The translations under genes were made by a program, and so were the position numbers. The notes under the pieces were generated by a model that made no database searches, had not been told where the DNA came from, and saw nothing but the letters and a program-made list of their open reading frames with translations. Shown here piece after piece: positions 35,850 through 45,242 of a DNA stretch of 64,000 nt. The stretch's first letter is position 1; each line of letters opens with the position of its first letter. The DNA comes from Paeniglutamicibacter kerguelensis. GTDB taxonomy: Bacteria > Actinomycetota > Actinomycetes > Actinomycetales > Micrococcaceae. The DNA lies in assembly GCF_017876535.1 (NCBI RefSeq), contig NZ_JAGIOF010000001.1:3782001-3846000 (forward strand). The letters run 5' to 3'.

Positions 35850-36148
35850 TTACTTGTGTGGTGCGAATCGCGGAGGGAGTTCAGGGGCCCAGCAACTGCT
35901 TTTGGCCTGTCCGAACTCCAAGTCGCTGAGCAGGCCCTGCTGCTTCAGCTCCCCAAGTTGCTGCAATCTGGAAACGACATCCATCTGCCGTGCTTGCTGT
36001 GGGTCGGTGGAGCTCGTGCCGCAGGAGGTGCAACGGGAGGTGCAGTGGGAGTCGCGGCAAGGACCGATTCGAGGACGCAGGGATCAATCCGGTCCCCCTC
36101 GAACTCGACGACAAGAATCTCCTCAGACCCGTATTCATACTTTTCCAT
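35850..36148 (-). pseudogene. frameshifted SHOCT-domain protein
   Basis: The ATG at 36148, with AGGGA upstream, opens MEKYEYGSEEILVVEFEGDR and a Pro/Ala linker in one frame. The expected continuation lies in another frame: SSTDPQQARQMDVVSRLQQL, then GELKQQGLLSDLEFGQAK, which is a SHOCT motif ending at a TAA at 35850-35852. The reading frame must shift in the repetitive Pro/Ala-coding stretch near 36010-36040. Either the gene is broken or the sequence has a small indel error. Confidence 0.65.
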
Positions 36149-36160
36149 GGGTAATGCCAT

Positions 36161-37007
36161 CCCTTTCGCCCAGTGCGGCTTGACGACCCTGGCCGGTGAA
36201 CCCGTCAACCGGTGTCTCGCCGATGTCCAGCAAGTAACTTCCAGTCGGCAGCCCGGGCAAACATTGTTGCGGGAGGCCGCGTTCTCGGGCATCCCGTCAC
36301 ACCCTTTCACGAGGCCAATCAGGTAGCGTGCCCGGTCGACGCGGGATTCCTGATCCATCGGAACGCGGTCCGTCGCCATCACGAAGTCGGTCCCGAACTC
36401 GGCGGAGGTTGGCTCATAGCTGCCCGGAACATGGAGCAACCTGTTGGTGCGATGGCCTTTGGGTGTCGATCGCCGCCGGCGACTTGCTGCGGCTCCACAA
36501 GCCAGTGCCCGCAGGCTGCTGCGCAATGGCAGTGAGCATGTGATCGAATCCGGCGCGGATAAAATCGTCGACCTATACAGGTTTCGCATCATCGAGGCCT
36601 CGGCCTTCCTTAGTCATTTCATGGCCCAGTTAATCGTCGTCCGGATCCACCCGCACTGCATCATCCACAGATGATGATTTAGTTGGCCCCGGGCGAAAAC
36701 GATCCTTGGCCGTGGCACGGCCTGCGATGTTGTCGAAACGTCAAGGCGGCATCCAATGTTGGCGGCGCCTTCTCGGCCCGCCATGGAGCAAAGAGATTTC
36801 CCGTGAGCCCCGAAAACTCACCCCTGATGCCGGCGCCAGGTGCTTCGCCTTTCATCATCACCTTTGGGTGAAATGTCCATCATTTGCCGAACAAGTATGG
36901 CCAGACGGCGCCCAAACGCCAAGAATGAGGACCAAGGGGAAATACAGCCAGCACCCCTAACGCCTCGGGGCAACAGGCTCCCGCACGGAACCGGAAGGAT
37001 TATCACC
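36161..37007. other. long intergenic region
   Basis: No gene, RNA or repeat is recognised in about 850 bp. Open frames on both strands lack family resemblance and good starts. The last 60 bp hold the leader of the SHOCT gene at 37008. Confidence 0.4.
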
Positions 37008-37424
37008 GTGGACTTTTGGTCAGATTTTTGGAACGTTATCTGGTTCTTCATCACGGCATTCGTTTTCATTGCCTACCTGATGGTGCTTTTCTCGATCTTT
37101 GCGGATCTTTTCCGCGACCATGAATTGAATGGCTGGTGGAAGGCGCTTTGGCTCCTAACACTGGTCTTCATCCCGTTCATCACCGCACTTGTCTACCTCA
37201 TCGCCCGCGGCAAGGGCATGGCCAAGCGCAACCACGAGATTGCGGCACGGAACACCGTCGCGACTGAGGACTACATTCGAACCGTTGCCAACACCAGCCC
37301 CAGCGACGAAATCGTCAAGGCCAAGGCACTCCTCGATTCCGGAGTAATCAACGCCGACGAATACGAGGCACTCAAGGGCCGTGCCCTGGGACACGCGTCC
37401 GGAGCAGCCTCGCCACAGGTTTAA
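37008..37424 (+). CDS. PLDc_N/SHOCT-domain membrane protein (paralogue)
   Basis: 138 aa from a GTG preceded by GGAAGGAT. It is a clear paralogue of the protein at 27954: the same DFW..FWN.IWFF start, ELNGWWKALWLLTLVFIPFI membrane segment and SHOCT end (EIVKAKALLDSGVINADEYEALKGRAL). The paralogues diverge mainly in the linker. A canonical terminator follows. Confidence 0.8.
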   Translation: MDFWSDFWNVIWFFITAFVFIAYLMVLFSIFADLFRDHELNGWWKALWLLTLVFIPFITALVYLIARGKGMAKRNHEIAARNTVATEDYIRTVANTSPSDEIVKAKALLDSGVINADEYEALKGRALGHASGAASPQV

Positions 37425-37446
37425 CATTCCTTCGGAGATCCCATTT

Positions 37447-37483
37447 CACGGGGCTGTCCCTTCCACGGACGGCCCCGTGTTTT
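37447..37483 (+). terminator. factor-independent terminator
   Basis: CACGGGGCTGTCC (37447-37459) pairs with GGACGGCCCCGTG (37467-37479, one G-U) and is followed directly by TTTT. It lies 22 nt after the SHOCT gene stop. Confidence 0.88.
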
Positions 37484-37725
37484 GTGGTTTCCCACAAATG
37501 GGGCGCCAAGGATTTCGGCACCGAGATGGGCTCCTTCCGCCCGTGCTGTCAGCCATGGGAATCCAAAAAGTGCAGCCCTTCCATGGCGGTGCGAGCGATC
37601 ATATGGAATTCTCAAGGTGAACCCGGTGCGCTGTGTTCCGCTGCCGCGTTCAAACCCGGATTTTCGATCTTCGGGAACGGTTTCGGAACCCGCGGGATTC
37701 GCCAAATGGAAGGCAAGTGAAAACC

Positions 37726-38823
37726 ATGGTTTTTTTGAAGATTGGTTCACCGTTAGGCGACCCCGAGGGTGCTGTGGAGCTTCGTGCCGAACGCTTCAAC
37801 CGCCACACCTTCTGGTGCGGACAGAGCGGCTCGGGAAAAACCTACGCCCTAGGCGTGGTGCTCGAGCAGTTGCTGCTGCACACCGAACTTCCAATGTTGA
37901 TCTTCGATCCCAATGCCGATTTCACCCACCTTGACCAAACACGCCCCGAAGCCGGATCCGAGGCCACGCGCGGCATCGCCGACGCCGGCATCCGGGTCCT
38001 GGACTCAACCCGCCCCGACGGACCCCAGGTTCGCATTCGGTTCCTTTCCCTGTCCGTCGCTTCCAAGGCAGCAGTCCTGCAACTTGACCCGATCAGGGAT
38101 GCCGAGGAGTTCAATGTGCTGCTGCACCTCGACTTCGCGGCAACCAACGTCAACGAAGACACCTACACCGACTCGCTGCGTGCCTCCGGCGATCCGGGCC
38201 GGGCCAAACTTGCCACCCGCATCGAAAACCTCCAGGTGCTCGAGTGGGAGCTGTGGTCCCGCGGTGGCGGATCCGTCACCGACATCATTGACAGCCGCCC
38301 CCGGGCCACGGTTCTGGACCTTGGGGGCTTCAGCCACCCGGACGAACCCAAGGTCGCGGCCTTGGGACTGCTCGAACATCTGTGGACAACCCGCAACGAG
38401 CGCCGGCCACTGCTGATCGTCATCGACGAGGCCCACAACCTCTGCTCCCCGAACCCCGTCACTCCCGTGGAACGCGCGCTGACCGAACAACTGATCCAAA
38501 TCGCCGCGGAGGGACGCAAGTTCGGGCTCTGGCTTTTCCTTTCCACCCAACGGCCCACCAAGATCCACCCGAACGTGCTCTCCCAATGCGACAACCTGGG
38601 CCTGATGCGCATCAACGCGCCGCGGGACCTGGCCGAACTTGCCGAGGTCTTCGGCTTTGTCCCCGAGGAACTGCTCCAGCGCTCCCAACAGTTCCGTCAG
38701 GGCCAGGGCCTGTTTGCCGGCGGATTCATCGACGCACCCACACTGACGCAGATGCGCGACAGGATCACCCGTGAGGGCGGATCCGACGTAAAGGTCCCGG
38801 TTCGGCCGTCATCGACAGCTTGA
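37726..38823 (+). CDS. HerA-like ATPase (DUF87/FtsK-HerA superfamily)
   Basis: 365 aa from ATG 37726; a GTG at 37717 is closer to the GGAAGG box. Walker A is CGQSGSGKTYAL and Walker B is LLIVIDEAHNL; LFLSTQRPTKIHPNVLSQCDN is the sensor/arginine-finger region. It lacks the N-terminal HAS barrel of archaeal HerA, and no NurA nuclease is adjacent. HerA-type ATPases are hexameric DNA pumps, some in phage defence; without a partner the role is open. Confidence 0.8.
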   Translation: MVFLKIGSPLGDPEGAVELRAERFNRHTFWCGQSGSGKTYALGVVLEQLLLHTELPMLIFDPNADFTHLDQTRPEAGSEATRGIADAGIRVLDSTRPDGPQVRIRFLSLSVASKAAVLQLDPIRDAEEFNVLLHLDFAATNVNEDTYTDSLRASGDPGRAKLATRIENLQVLEWELWSRGGGSVTDIIDSRPRATVLDLGGFSHPDEPKVAALGLLEHLWTTRNERRPLLIVIDEAHNLCSPNPVTPVERALTEQLIQIAAEGRKFGLWLFLSTQRPTKIHPNVLSQCDNLGLMRINAPRDLAELAEVFGFVPEELLQRSQQFRQGQGLFAGGFIDAPTLTQMRDRITREGGSDVKVPVRPSSTA

Positions 38824-38842
38824 TGCTTCCGGAAAACTACGG

Positions 38843-40159
38843 CTAGCCTGCGTGGCGTCCGCCGGGTTTCGGCTCTTCCGGTGACTTCGGTTCCTCCGGC
38901 AGATGCACAATCATCTCCGGCGCCCGCGCGACCAATAGCCACACCGGAAGCACCACAAAGCAAAGCAGCGGGAAGAGCGTTGTATCCCCGCCAATCACGG
39001 CCGCAATAAATATGGCGATCCATCCGTCGCGCGAGACGGCAAGGACCGTGCCCAAGGCACCGCAGCTAATCGCCACGGTCAGCGGGATCTGCGGCATGAG
39101 TGCGTGGCACATGAGTCCGGTGGCAACACCGATGAACACTGCGGGGAAGATCCTGCCACCGCGGAAACCGGCAGCGCCCGCGATCACCAGCGCCGCAAGC
39201 TTGATGAGAACCATGATGGCGAGTTGCCACGGAGTGAACTCCCCCGCCCGTTGAACGATTTCCACCGTTTGCGTGCTGCCCTTGAAGAGCGTCAACGGGC
39301 CGCCCAACACGCCCAGCACGCCCAGGATCAGCCCGCCGAGCGTTGTATAGAGAAGCGGGCTCTTCAAACGCCGGAACAACCCGTGGACCGGCGCAAAAAG
39401 CACGGACCCCAGAAGTCCCACAAGGGCCGCGAGACCTGCCACTAGGACGGCCGCGGGGATCAACTCCAACAAGGTGGAAGCCACGGGAGGCGACACCGGC
39501 GCCTTGAGTAGCTGTCCCCCGAGCAATACCATCGTCACCGACGCCGTGCTTGCCGAGAGTAGCGGCAGGAAAAGCCTGTCCCACAGCACGCCGCCGCTCT
39601 TGGCCGCCGCAACAACACCGGTCAGCACCAGTATCGCGGCCACCGGGGTGCCGAAAAGCGCCCCGATCGTTCCCGCCGCAGAGACCATCATCACGAGCCC
39701 GACGTTGATCTGCGGCCAAAAGCGATTGACAAGCGCGAAGACGATCGCCGTGTTGATGCCGATGACCGGTGCCTCCGGGCCCAGGCTCACTCCGCCGGCC
39801 AAGCCCAAGGCCGCCACCATGAACACCCCGGGAACCGCAGTCAGAGCCATGGGCGGGGCAACGAGTTCGATGGTTGCCGAGTCCGGGCCTCCGCGCCCGG
39901 GGACGAAAGTGACGATCAATCCGATGGCAAAGCCCGTGAAGGACAGGACCGCGAAAATCCACCAACCGGAGTCCGGCGGGATGTTCAGCAGGTGGGGAAG
40001 GAACTCCCACAGGAATTCCTCGATGAGGTGGGCGGCTTCGTCCACAAGGAACAAGCCCACCGCGGAAACGACGCCCACGACGATCGCCGGTACCGACAAT
40101 TGCAGCAACAACCGGACGGATGGAACTTCCTGCTCATCAACAGTGCTCACGATCCACAT
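38843..40159 (-). CDS. ClC-family chloride channel/antiporter
   Basis: 438 aa from ATG 40159; a TTG at 40174 is an alternative. About ten or more membrane helices. GPEAPVIG corresponds to the ClC GxEGP selectivity motif, and GFRGGRIFPAVFIG to GGxFxP. The usual GSGIP segment is not obvious, so it belongs to the divergent bacterial ClC group. A short Pro/Glu C-terminal tail is present and no CBS domain. It is convergent with the HerA-like gene. Confidence 0.85.
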   Translation of the reverse strand: MWIVSTVDEQEVPSVRLLLQLSVPAIVVGVVSAVGLFLVDEAAHLIEEFLWEFLPHLLNIPPDSGWWIFAVLSFTGFAIGLIVTFVPGRGGPDSATIELVAPPMALTAVPGVFMVAALGLAGGVSLGPEAPVIGINTAIVFALVNRFWPQINVGLVMMVSAAGTIGALFGTPVAAILVLTGVVAAAKSGGVLWDRLFLPLLSASTASVTMVLLGGQLLKAPVSPPVASTLLELIPAAVLVAGLAALVGLLGSVLFAPVHGLFRRLKSPLLYTTLGGLILGVLGVLGGPLTLFKGSTQTVEIVQRAGEFTPWQLAIMVLIKLAALVIAGAAGFRGGRIFPAVFIGVATGLMCHALMPQIPLTVAISCGALGTVLAVSRDGWIAIFIAAVIGGDTTLFPLLCFVVLPVWLLVARAPEMIVHLPEEPKSPEEPKPGGRHAG

Positions 40160-40286
40160 GCTACCCGAGGGCAAATCACCTTGTCAGTGGTAACGCCCCA
40201 TGGATTGGTCCGGGCATCGGCGCATCGTTTCCGGCGACCCTTGCAAAGGGTTCCGGTGCAGACCAACCTGAGGATAGAGTCAGGCC

Positions 40287-41465
40287 ATGGATGAGCAAAC
40301 GGCCGGATCCGCCGGAAAAACGGCGGACGCGCATGCCCCAGAAAGCCTGACCCGCCGCAATTCAAGGCACCAGGCCTCCGGCCCGCGGCGCGGACGCCGT
40401 CCAGTCTCCTTGGGGCCGATCCCCGGCATCGGCACGAACCCCATGGGGTGGGGTTTCAGGGTCACCCTCGGTGTGCTCATCGCCCTGCTGTTGGCGGTCT
40501 CGCTGGACTCGCTTGCCCCCGTGACATTCAATATCTGTGCCGCGCTGTTCCTTGCGTTGGCCTTGAATCCGCTCGTCGGCATGCTTCGCCGCCGGGGGGT
40601 CTCGCGCGGGAAGGCGGTGCTGCTCATAGCGCTTGTCTTTGCCTTGGTGGCCGGGGTCTTCCTGGCTTTCTTCGTGCCATTCGCCATACGGCAGGGCATC
40701 GCGCTGGTGCTCTCCATTCCAGCGGGCCTTCAAAGCCTGGCGACCCAGGAATGGGTCTTGGACCTCAATACCCTGACAAACGGCGGGGTCGAGTCGTTCT
40801 TGCGGACCTTGGGTGACACCGTGGGCCAGACGGCGTTTTGGGGGTCTGTGGCCGGCGGCGCCCTGCGGCTGGGCGGCACCCTGGTCGGTCTGGTCTCCTC
40901 GGCCGTTTTCATCGCCGTGCTGACCCTGTATTTCCTGATGTCGTTGAGGTCCATGAAGCGGGGCTTTTACTCGCTGGTGTCCGCCTCGAAGCGCCACACG
41001 ACCATCTACCTGACCGAGAAGATCACCGACTCGGTCGGACGATACCTTGGCGGAATGGTGGTGTTGGCCTTTTTCAACGCGCTCTTCAGCCTGTTGCTGC
41101 TGACCCTGACGGGGGTTCCCTTCGCCGCCGTGATTTCCTTGGCGGCCTTTTTCATCACGCTGATTCCCTTGATCGGAACCATCCTCACCACGGTTTTCAT
41201 GACGATCTTTGCCCTGATCAGTTCGCCAACCGCCGGGCTCATCGTGCTGATTTCCATGCTGATCTACATGCAGGTGGAGGCCTACGTCTTGACGCCGAAG
41301 GTCATGAGCAAGGCTCTGGAAGTTCCCGGAGCCATCGTGCTGATTTCGGCCACCGCCGGGGCTACGCTCATGGGCCTTCCCGGGGCGCTGATCGCCGTTC
41401 CCGCGGCGGCCGCGGGCATCCTCATAGTCCGATACATCGTGGTTCCACAACGCAGCAACCAATGA
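40287..41465 (+). CDS. AI-2E family transporter (PerM/YdbK)
   Basis: 392 aa. The basic N-terminal tail is followed by about eight membrane segments with the family pattern PLVGMLRRRGVSRGKAVLL and the C-terminal GLPGALIAVPAAAA. Members include the autoinducer-2 exporter TqsA and Na+/H+ antiporters; the substrate here is not determined. It is divergent from the ClC gene. Confidence 0.85.
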   Translation: MDEQTAGSAGKTADAHAPESLTRRNSRHQASGPRRGRRPVSLGPIPGIGTNPMGWGFRVTLGVLIALLLAVSLDSLAPVTFNICAALFLALALNPLVGMLRRRGVSRGKAVLLIALVFALVAGVFLAFFVPFAIRQGIALVLSIPAGLQSLATQEWVLDLNTLTNGGVESFLRTLGDTVGQTAFWGSVAGGALRLGGTLVGLVSSAVFIAVLTLYFLMSLRSMKRGFYSLVSASKRHTTIYLTEKITDSVGRYLGGMVVLAFFNALFSLLLLTLTGVPFAAVISLAAFFITLIPLIGTILTTVFMTIFALISSPTAGLIVLISMLIYMQVEAYVLTPKVMSKALEVPGAIVLISATAGATLMGLPGALIAVPAAAAGILIVRYIVVPQRSNQ

Positions 41466-41609
41466 TTCCGGACCGAGCCGACTCTCCCGGACGCAGTGCG
41501 GGGAACCGTCGTCCGACGGGGTTCCGCAGTGACGATGGTTGTGGTTATCGTTGTACACGGCGCATTCTGCCCCGCGCATGTCCTTGATATCGAAGGGTCG
41601 GAACACGTC

Positions 41610-42164
41610 ATGGCCGTCAAAAAGACGCAAACGGATTTCATGAATCTTGATGCCGGCGGAAGAATCCGTGTTGCGATTCTGGGCGCCCTCCGGATGCTCC
41701 TTGTGCTGACGGCTTCGTTTCTTTTCTACTTCCTGATTCCCATCGGCGGGTTCAATGAAAGCAACCCTGCCGCGGCGTGGATCAGGCTCTCCGGCGTGGT
41801 CCTGGCATTCCTCACGATCTTGGGCTTCCAGGTGCGGGTCGTGGTTACCGCACGTGTTCCGCAGGTCCAAGCGGTGGAAGCGGTGGTGCAAAGTGTCGTG
41901 GTGTTCATACTCCTGTTTGCCTTGCTCTACTTGTCGCTCTCGGCCACCGACACGTCGAACTTTAGCGAACCACTGGACAGGGTCGGCGCCCTCTATTTCA
42001 CTTCGAGCACGTTCGCCACGGTCGGATTCGGTGACATTACGCCCGTGACATCCTTGGCCAGGGGGCTGGTCTCCATCCAGATGATTGCGGGCCTTGGGGT
42101 CCTTGTCATGGTCGCCAAGCTTGCTTTCTTTGCTGCCCGGAAGGGGCTGGGTCGAGAGGTCTAA
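41610..42164 (+). CDS. two-TM potassium channel family protein
   Basis: 184 aa from ATG 41610 with AAGGG upstream. Four hydrophobic segments occur; the last pair flanks a pore loop with TVGFGD, the K+ selectivity filter (ALYFTSSTFATVGFGDITP). No RCK domain follows, so it is an unregulated ion-channel-2 protein. It probably sets membrane potential or K+ leak; it follows the AI-2E transporter on the same strand after 144 bp. Confidence 0.85.
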   Translation: MAVKKTQTDFMNLDAGGRIRVAILGALRMLLVLTASFLFYFLIPIGGFNESNPAAAWIRLSGVVLAFLTILGFQVRVVVTARVPQVQAVEAVVQSVVVFILLFALLYLSLSATDTSNFSEPLDRVGALYFTSSTFATVGFGDITPVTSLARGLVSIQMIAGLGVLVMVAKLAFFAARKGLGREV

Positions 42165-42585
42165 ACGGGGTCCTGCTACTAGTACATCGGTCACATGCCA
42201 TTGCAGTGCGTGATGCTTAATGAAGACGGATCACAACGGGACCACGCGTTCGCAGGACGCCCATTTGGTGCCCGCGACAGGCACATCATACGTACGCGGC
42301 CCTTCGCGCCGATGGACTAAGGCGTGTCTACTGGTACGGCAATCGCCGCGCTCCAGATGGCAATGACCTCCAAAACGACTGCGGACCGGTAGATCAGTGC
42401 GAGCTTGTTGTTCGGGCTGAGGGACTACCTCGAAGGAACCGAACTCTCTGGCGGGCCGATCCGTTGCGTCCCGCCCACCCCGGCCAGACGCTTGTCTAGC
42501 CCGGCATGCCCGCAATACGGGCAGGCCGCTGGTCCCGGGAAGATCCCGGAACCAGCACCCTGACAGCACCCGACGAGAATCGAGA
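42165..42585. other. intergenic region, possible decayed gene
   Basis: No intact gene is found. On the minus strand around 42300-42420 a short frame reads KLALIYRSAVVLEVIAIW before a stop, looking like the hydrophobic C-terminal end of an unidentified protein, perhaps a transposase. The evidence is too thin to name it. Confidence 0.35.
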
Positions 42586-43794
42586 CTAGTTCGCGAAGGT
42601 GTCCATCAGCTTTCCCTTGGCGTTCCAGAGCCCGAGCGAGTCGCCGCCGTTGTTCAGCACCCCGACGTTGCCGCCCAGGTAGAAGGCGTCGGCGCTGTTG
42701 GTGCCCGGACCCGGGTACACGCGCAGCCGGTCGCCCGGCTCCAGCGTGTAGCCCTCGCCGATGCTCAACATGTTGTTTGCCGCGTCGCGCAGCACGTAGC
42801 CGCCGACGTCGATGCTGCGGTTTCCGGTGTTGGCCAGGATGACGTGCTCGCCGGTTTCGGCCTGCAGGTCGTCGCCGGGCATGTCGTTGACCGAATCCGC
42901 GATGACCACCCCGTCGTTGGACGGGAAGGGCTTCTGGCCGGCAATGTGGCGCTTCATCTGCTGCGGGAAGTCGCCGGTGATGCGCTCGGCACCCAGCGCC
43001 AGCGAAGCGTCCACGGCCGCGGCGGAGTTCACGGTGTAGACGCCCAGGCCCAGGCCGGCGTTCTTGACGCGGGCGGCTCCCGCGGCATCCAGGCCGCGGT
43101 AGCTGGTGCCGAAGGAGTCGGCGTAGGTCGCGTAATCGGCCAGGACCGCCTCGCCCGGAACGCTGCCGGTCAGCTGCTGCAGCGGGACCTCCGGGGCCAG
43201 GGCGGCGAACTTCTTGTTCGAGGCGACGTCGAAGCCGAGGACCTCGATCTTTCCCGCCCGTTCCAGCTTGCTCCACTTGGCGTCATTGGCCAGCGCATCG
43301 GCAACGACCTTTTCCACGCCCGGAGACTTGGCCGGGGACTTGATCTCGATGAACACCCCGGTGTTCCCGGTGACGACGTCGATGACCTCGTCGAAGTGCG
43401 GGATCTTCTCCCCTGCGTAGTTGGCGGAGAAGTAGGAACCCGCATCGAGCTGGCGCAGTTCCTTCCAGGTGAAGGAGGTGATCGGGTCGTTCGTGCGGCC
43501 CGGGAACACCTCTTCGACGTTGGTGGTGCGTGCCGGGGTTTCGTCGTGGAAGATGAACGGGACGCCGTCGCTGCTGAGCTGGACGTCGAGCTCGACGAAG
43601 TCAGCACCGGACTGGCTTCCGGCCTTGAACGCCGCCAGCGTGTTTTCCGGTGCGACGCCACCTGCGCCGCGGTGCCCGACCAGGATCGGTGCGTCATTAT
43701 TGTTGGCGGTCAGCGGTGCGGCCACGCCGGGTACCGCCATTCCGGCGAGCATGCAGGCGGTCAACGTTCCAAGCGTGAGGTTGCGAAGCTTCAT
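42586..43794 (-). CDS. secreted glycerophosphodiester phosphodiesterase with lamin-tail domain
   Basis: 402 aa from ATG 43794; the N-terminal 25-30 residues form a signal peptide (MKLRNLTLGTLTACMLAG, cleavage near VAA). The GDPD domain (about 35-290) has the catalytic HRGAGGVAPENTLAAF and FVELDVQLSSDGVPFIFHD. The last 105 residues match a lamin-tail/LTD beta-sandwich (VILANTGNRSIDVGGYVLRD, YTLEPGDRLRVYPG). It would release glycerol-3-phosphate outside the cell; LTD modules occur on secreted nucleases and hydrolases. It is a single gene. Confidence 0.87.
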   Translation of the reverse strand: MKLRNLTLGTLTACMLAGMAVPGVAAPLTANNNDAPILVGHRGAGGVAPENTLAAFKAGSQSGADFVELDVQLSSDGVPFIFHDETPARTTNVEEVFPGRTNDPITSFTWKELRQLDAGSYFSANYAGEKIPHFDEVIDVVTGNTGVFIEIKSPAKSPGVEKVVADALANDAKWSKLERAGKIEVLGFDVASNKKFAALAPEVPLQQLTGSVPGEAVLADYATYADSFGTSYRGLDAAGAARVKNAGLGLGVYTVNSAAAVDASLALGAERITGDFPQQMKRHIAGQKPFPSNDGVVIADSVNDMPGDDLQAETGEHVILANTGNRSIDVGGYVLRDAANNMLSIGEGYTLEPGDRLRVYPGPGTNSADAFYLGGNVGVLNNGGDSLGLWNAKGKLMDTFAN

Positions 43795-43987
43795 GGTGTG
43801 GTTGCTTTCAGTCTCGGGGATGAACACACCCAACACCCTTCCGTGGCCACGCAACGGTTCAGAGAATGCCACGTGAACCGCGCCTTAAGATCTCCTACGC
43901 ATGGTTTCCGGGCCGTCACAAGCCACGTGAACGCGAACGCCCCGGATAAGCTCGTCAAGAGTCTTAGCGAAGGGGGCGAGCGCCGGA

Positions 43988-45169
43988 ATGGTTGCACGGT
44001 TGGATACGGTCGTTGTTGGTGGCGGTGCCATGGGTTCGGCAACCGCATGGGCGCTGGCCGGGCGTGGACGCGAGGTCACCCTGCTCGAGCAATTCGAACC
44101 GGGCCACAAGCTCGGCGCCTCGCACGGAACCACCCGCAACCTGAACCTCGGCTATTCAGACCCCACCTATGTGGCAATGCTTTCCGAGGCGCTGGGCCTA
44201 TGGACGCTGCTGGGCCAACAAAGCGGCACCGAACAAGTCGCCCGGACCGGAACCGTCAACCACGGCGATCCCGCAGCCCAGGCGCAGACCCTGGAGGTGC
44301 TCACTCAAGTGGGCATTCGCGCAGAGGAGCTTTCCGCGGCCGAAGCTGGTGAGCGCTGGCGCGGCATCAGGTTCAGAGGGCCAGCGCTGTACATGCCGGA
44401 CGGCGGACAGCTGAATCCGGACCTGGCGCTGCCCAGCTTCCAGCAGGTTGCGCAGGAGTCCGGAGCGCACATCCGGCACGGTGTACGTCTGGTCGAACTG
44501 CGGGTGCTCGCCGATGACGAGGTGCGCCTGGTGCTCGAATCGGCTGCAGGAACCGAAACCGTTCATGCACGAAGCGTCGTAGTCACGGCCGGCGCCTGGA
44601 CAGGAAAGCTGCTCGGCGCCGAGTACCCACTTCTGCGGATGACCGTCACGCAGGAACAACCGCTGCACTTTGCGCCCGCGAACCGGGACGCCGTGTGGCC
44701 CGGCTTCAACCACGCGCTGGTTCCCGGGTCCCCGGGATTTGAGCACGCGTACTCCCCCGTCTACGGGATGCTCACCCCGGGTGAGGGCGTCAAGGCCGGA
44801 TGGCACGGGACAGGCGCACCCACCGATCCGGACAAGCGGAGCTTCGCATCCGAGCCCTCCCAGCGCCGCGCGCTGCAGGACTATGCGCGGGTCTGGCTTC
44901 CGGGCGTGGACGCCGACGCCTTCACGGAGATCAGCTGCACCTACACGAACACCGAGGACGAGGACTTCGTCCTCGACCGCATCGGTCCCGTCGTCATCGG
45001 TGCGGGGTTCTCCGGACACGGGTTCAAGTTCACACCTGTCATCGGGAGGATCCTTGCGGACCTGGTCGACGGCAGAGGAACCGCGCCGGCAAAGTTTGCC
45101 GCCGCCCGGAAGATCGCCGACACCACGTTCTCCGATCGTCGGTCACGGCTGCCCCGGAACAGCGACTGA
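43988..45169 (+). CDS. monomeric sarcosine oxidase/N-methyltryptophan oxidase-like flavoenzyme
   Basis: 393 aa, the usual length for MSOX/SolA. The N-terminal FAD motif is VVVGGGAMGSATAWAL, followed by HGTTRNLNLGYS. Cys in TEISCTYTNTEDEDF matches the position of the covalent FAD cysteine. GAGFSGHGFKFTPVIG is the C-terminal FAD segment. It oxidises N-methyl amino acids, releasing formaldehyde and H2O2; the exact substrate is unknown. Its start lies 193 bp from the divergent GDPD gene. Confidence 0.87.
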   Translation: MVARLDTVVVGGGAMGSATAWALAGRGREVTLLEQFEPGHKLGASHGTTRNLNLGYSDPTYVAMLSEALGLWTLLGQQSGTEQVARTGTVNHGDPAAQAQTLEVLTQVGIRAEELSAAEAGERWRGIRFRGPALYMPDGGQLNPDLALPSFQQVAQESGAHIRHGVRLVELRVLADDEVRLVLESAAGTETVHARSVVVTAGAWTGKLLGAEYPLLRMTVTQEQPLHFAPANRDAVWPGFNHALVPGSPGFEHAYSPVYGMLTPGEGVKAGWHGTGAPTDPDKRSFASEPSQRRALQDYARVWLPGVDADAFTEISCTYTNTEDEDFVLDRIGPVVIGAGFSGHGFKFTPVIGRILADLVDGRGTAPAKFAAARKIADTTFSDRRSRLPRNSD

Positions 45170-45242
45170 TTTGTATTAGTCATTGGCCCAAGCGCCGGTC
45201 GCCTCAAGACGCCGCTGCCAGGTGGCTGGCACCGGTAAACAC

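Noticed and set aside
36161..36592. N-terminal extension of the SHOCT pseudogene in the same frame
   Set aside because: Upstream codons show no family resemblance, while a good ribosome binding site precedes the ATG at 36148.
40362..42194. Minus-strand frame of 610 aa
   Set aside because: It is antisense to the AI-2E transporter and K+ channel genes and consists of His/Gln/Asp-rich sequence without domains.
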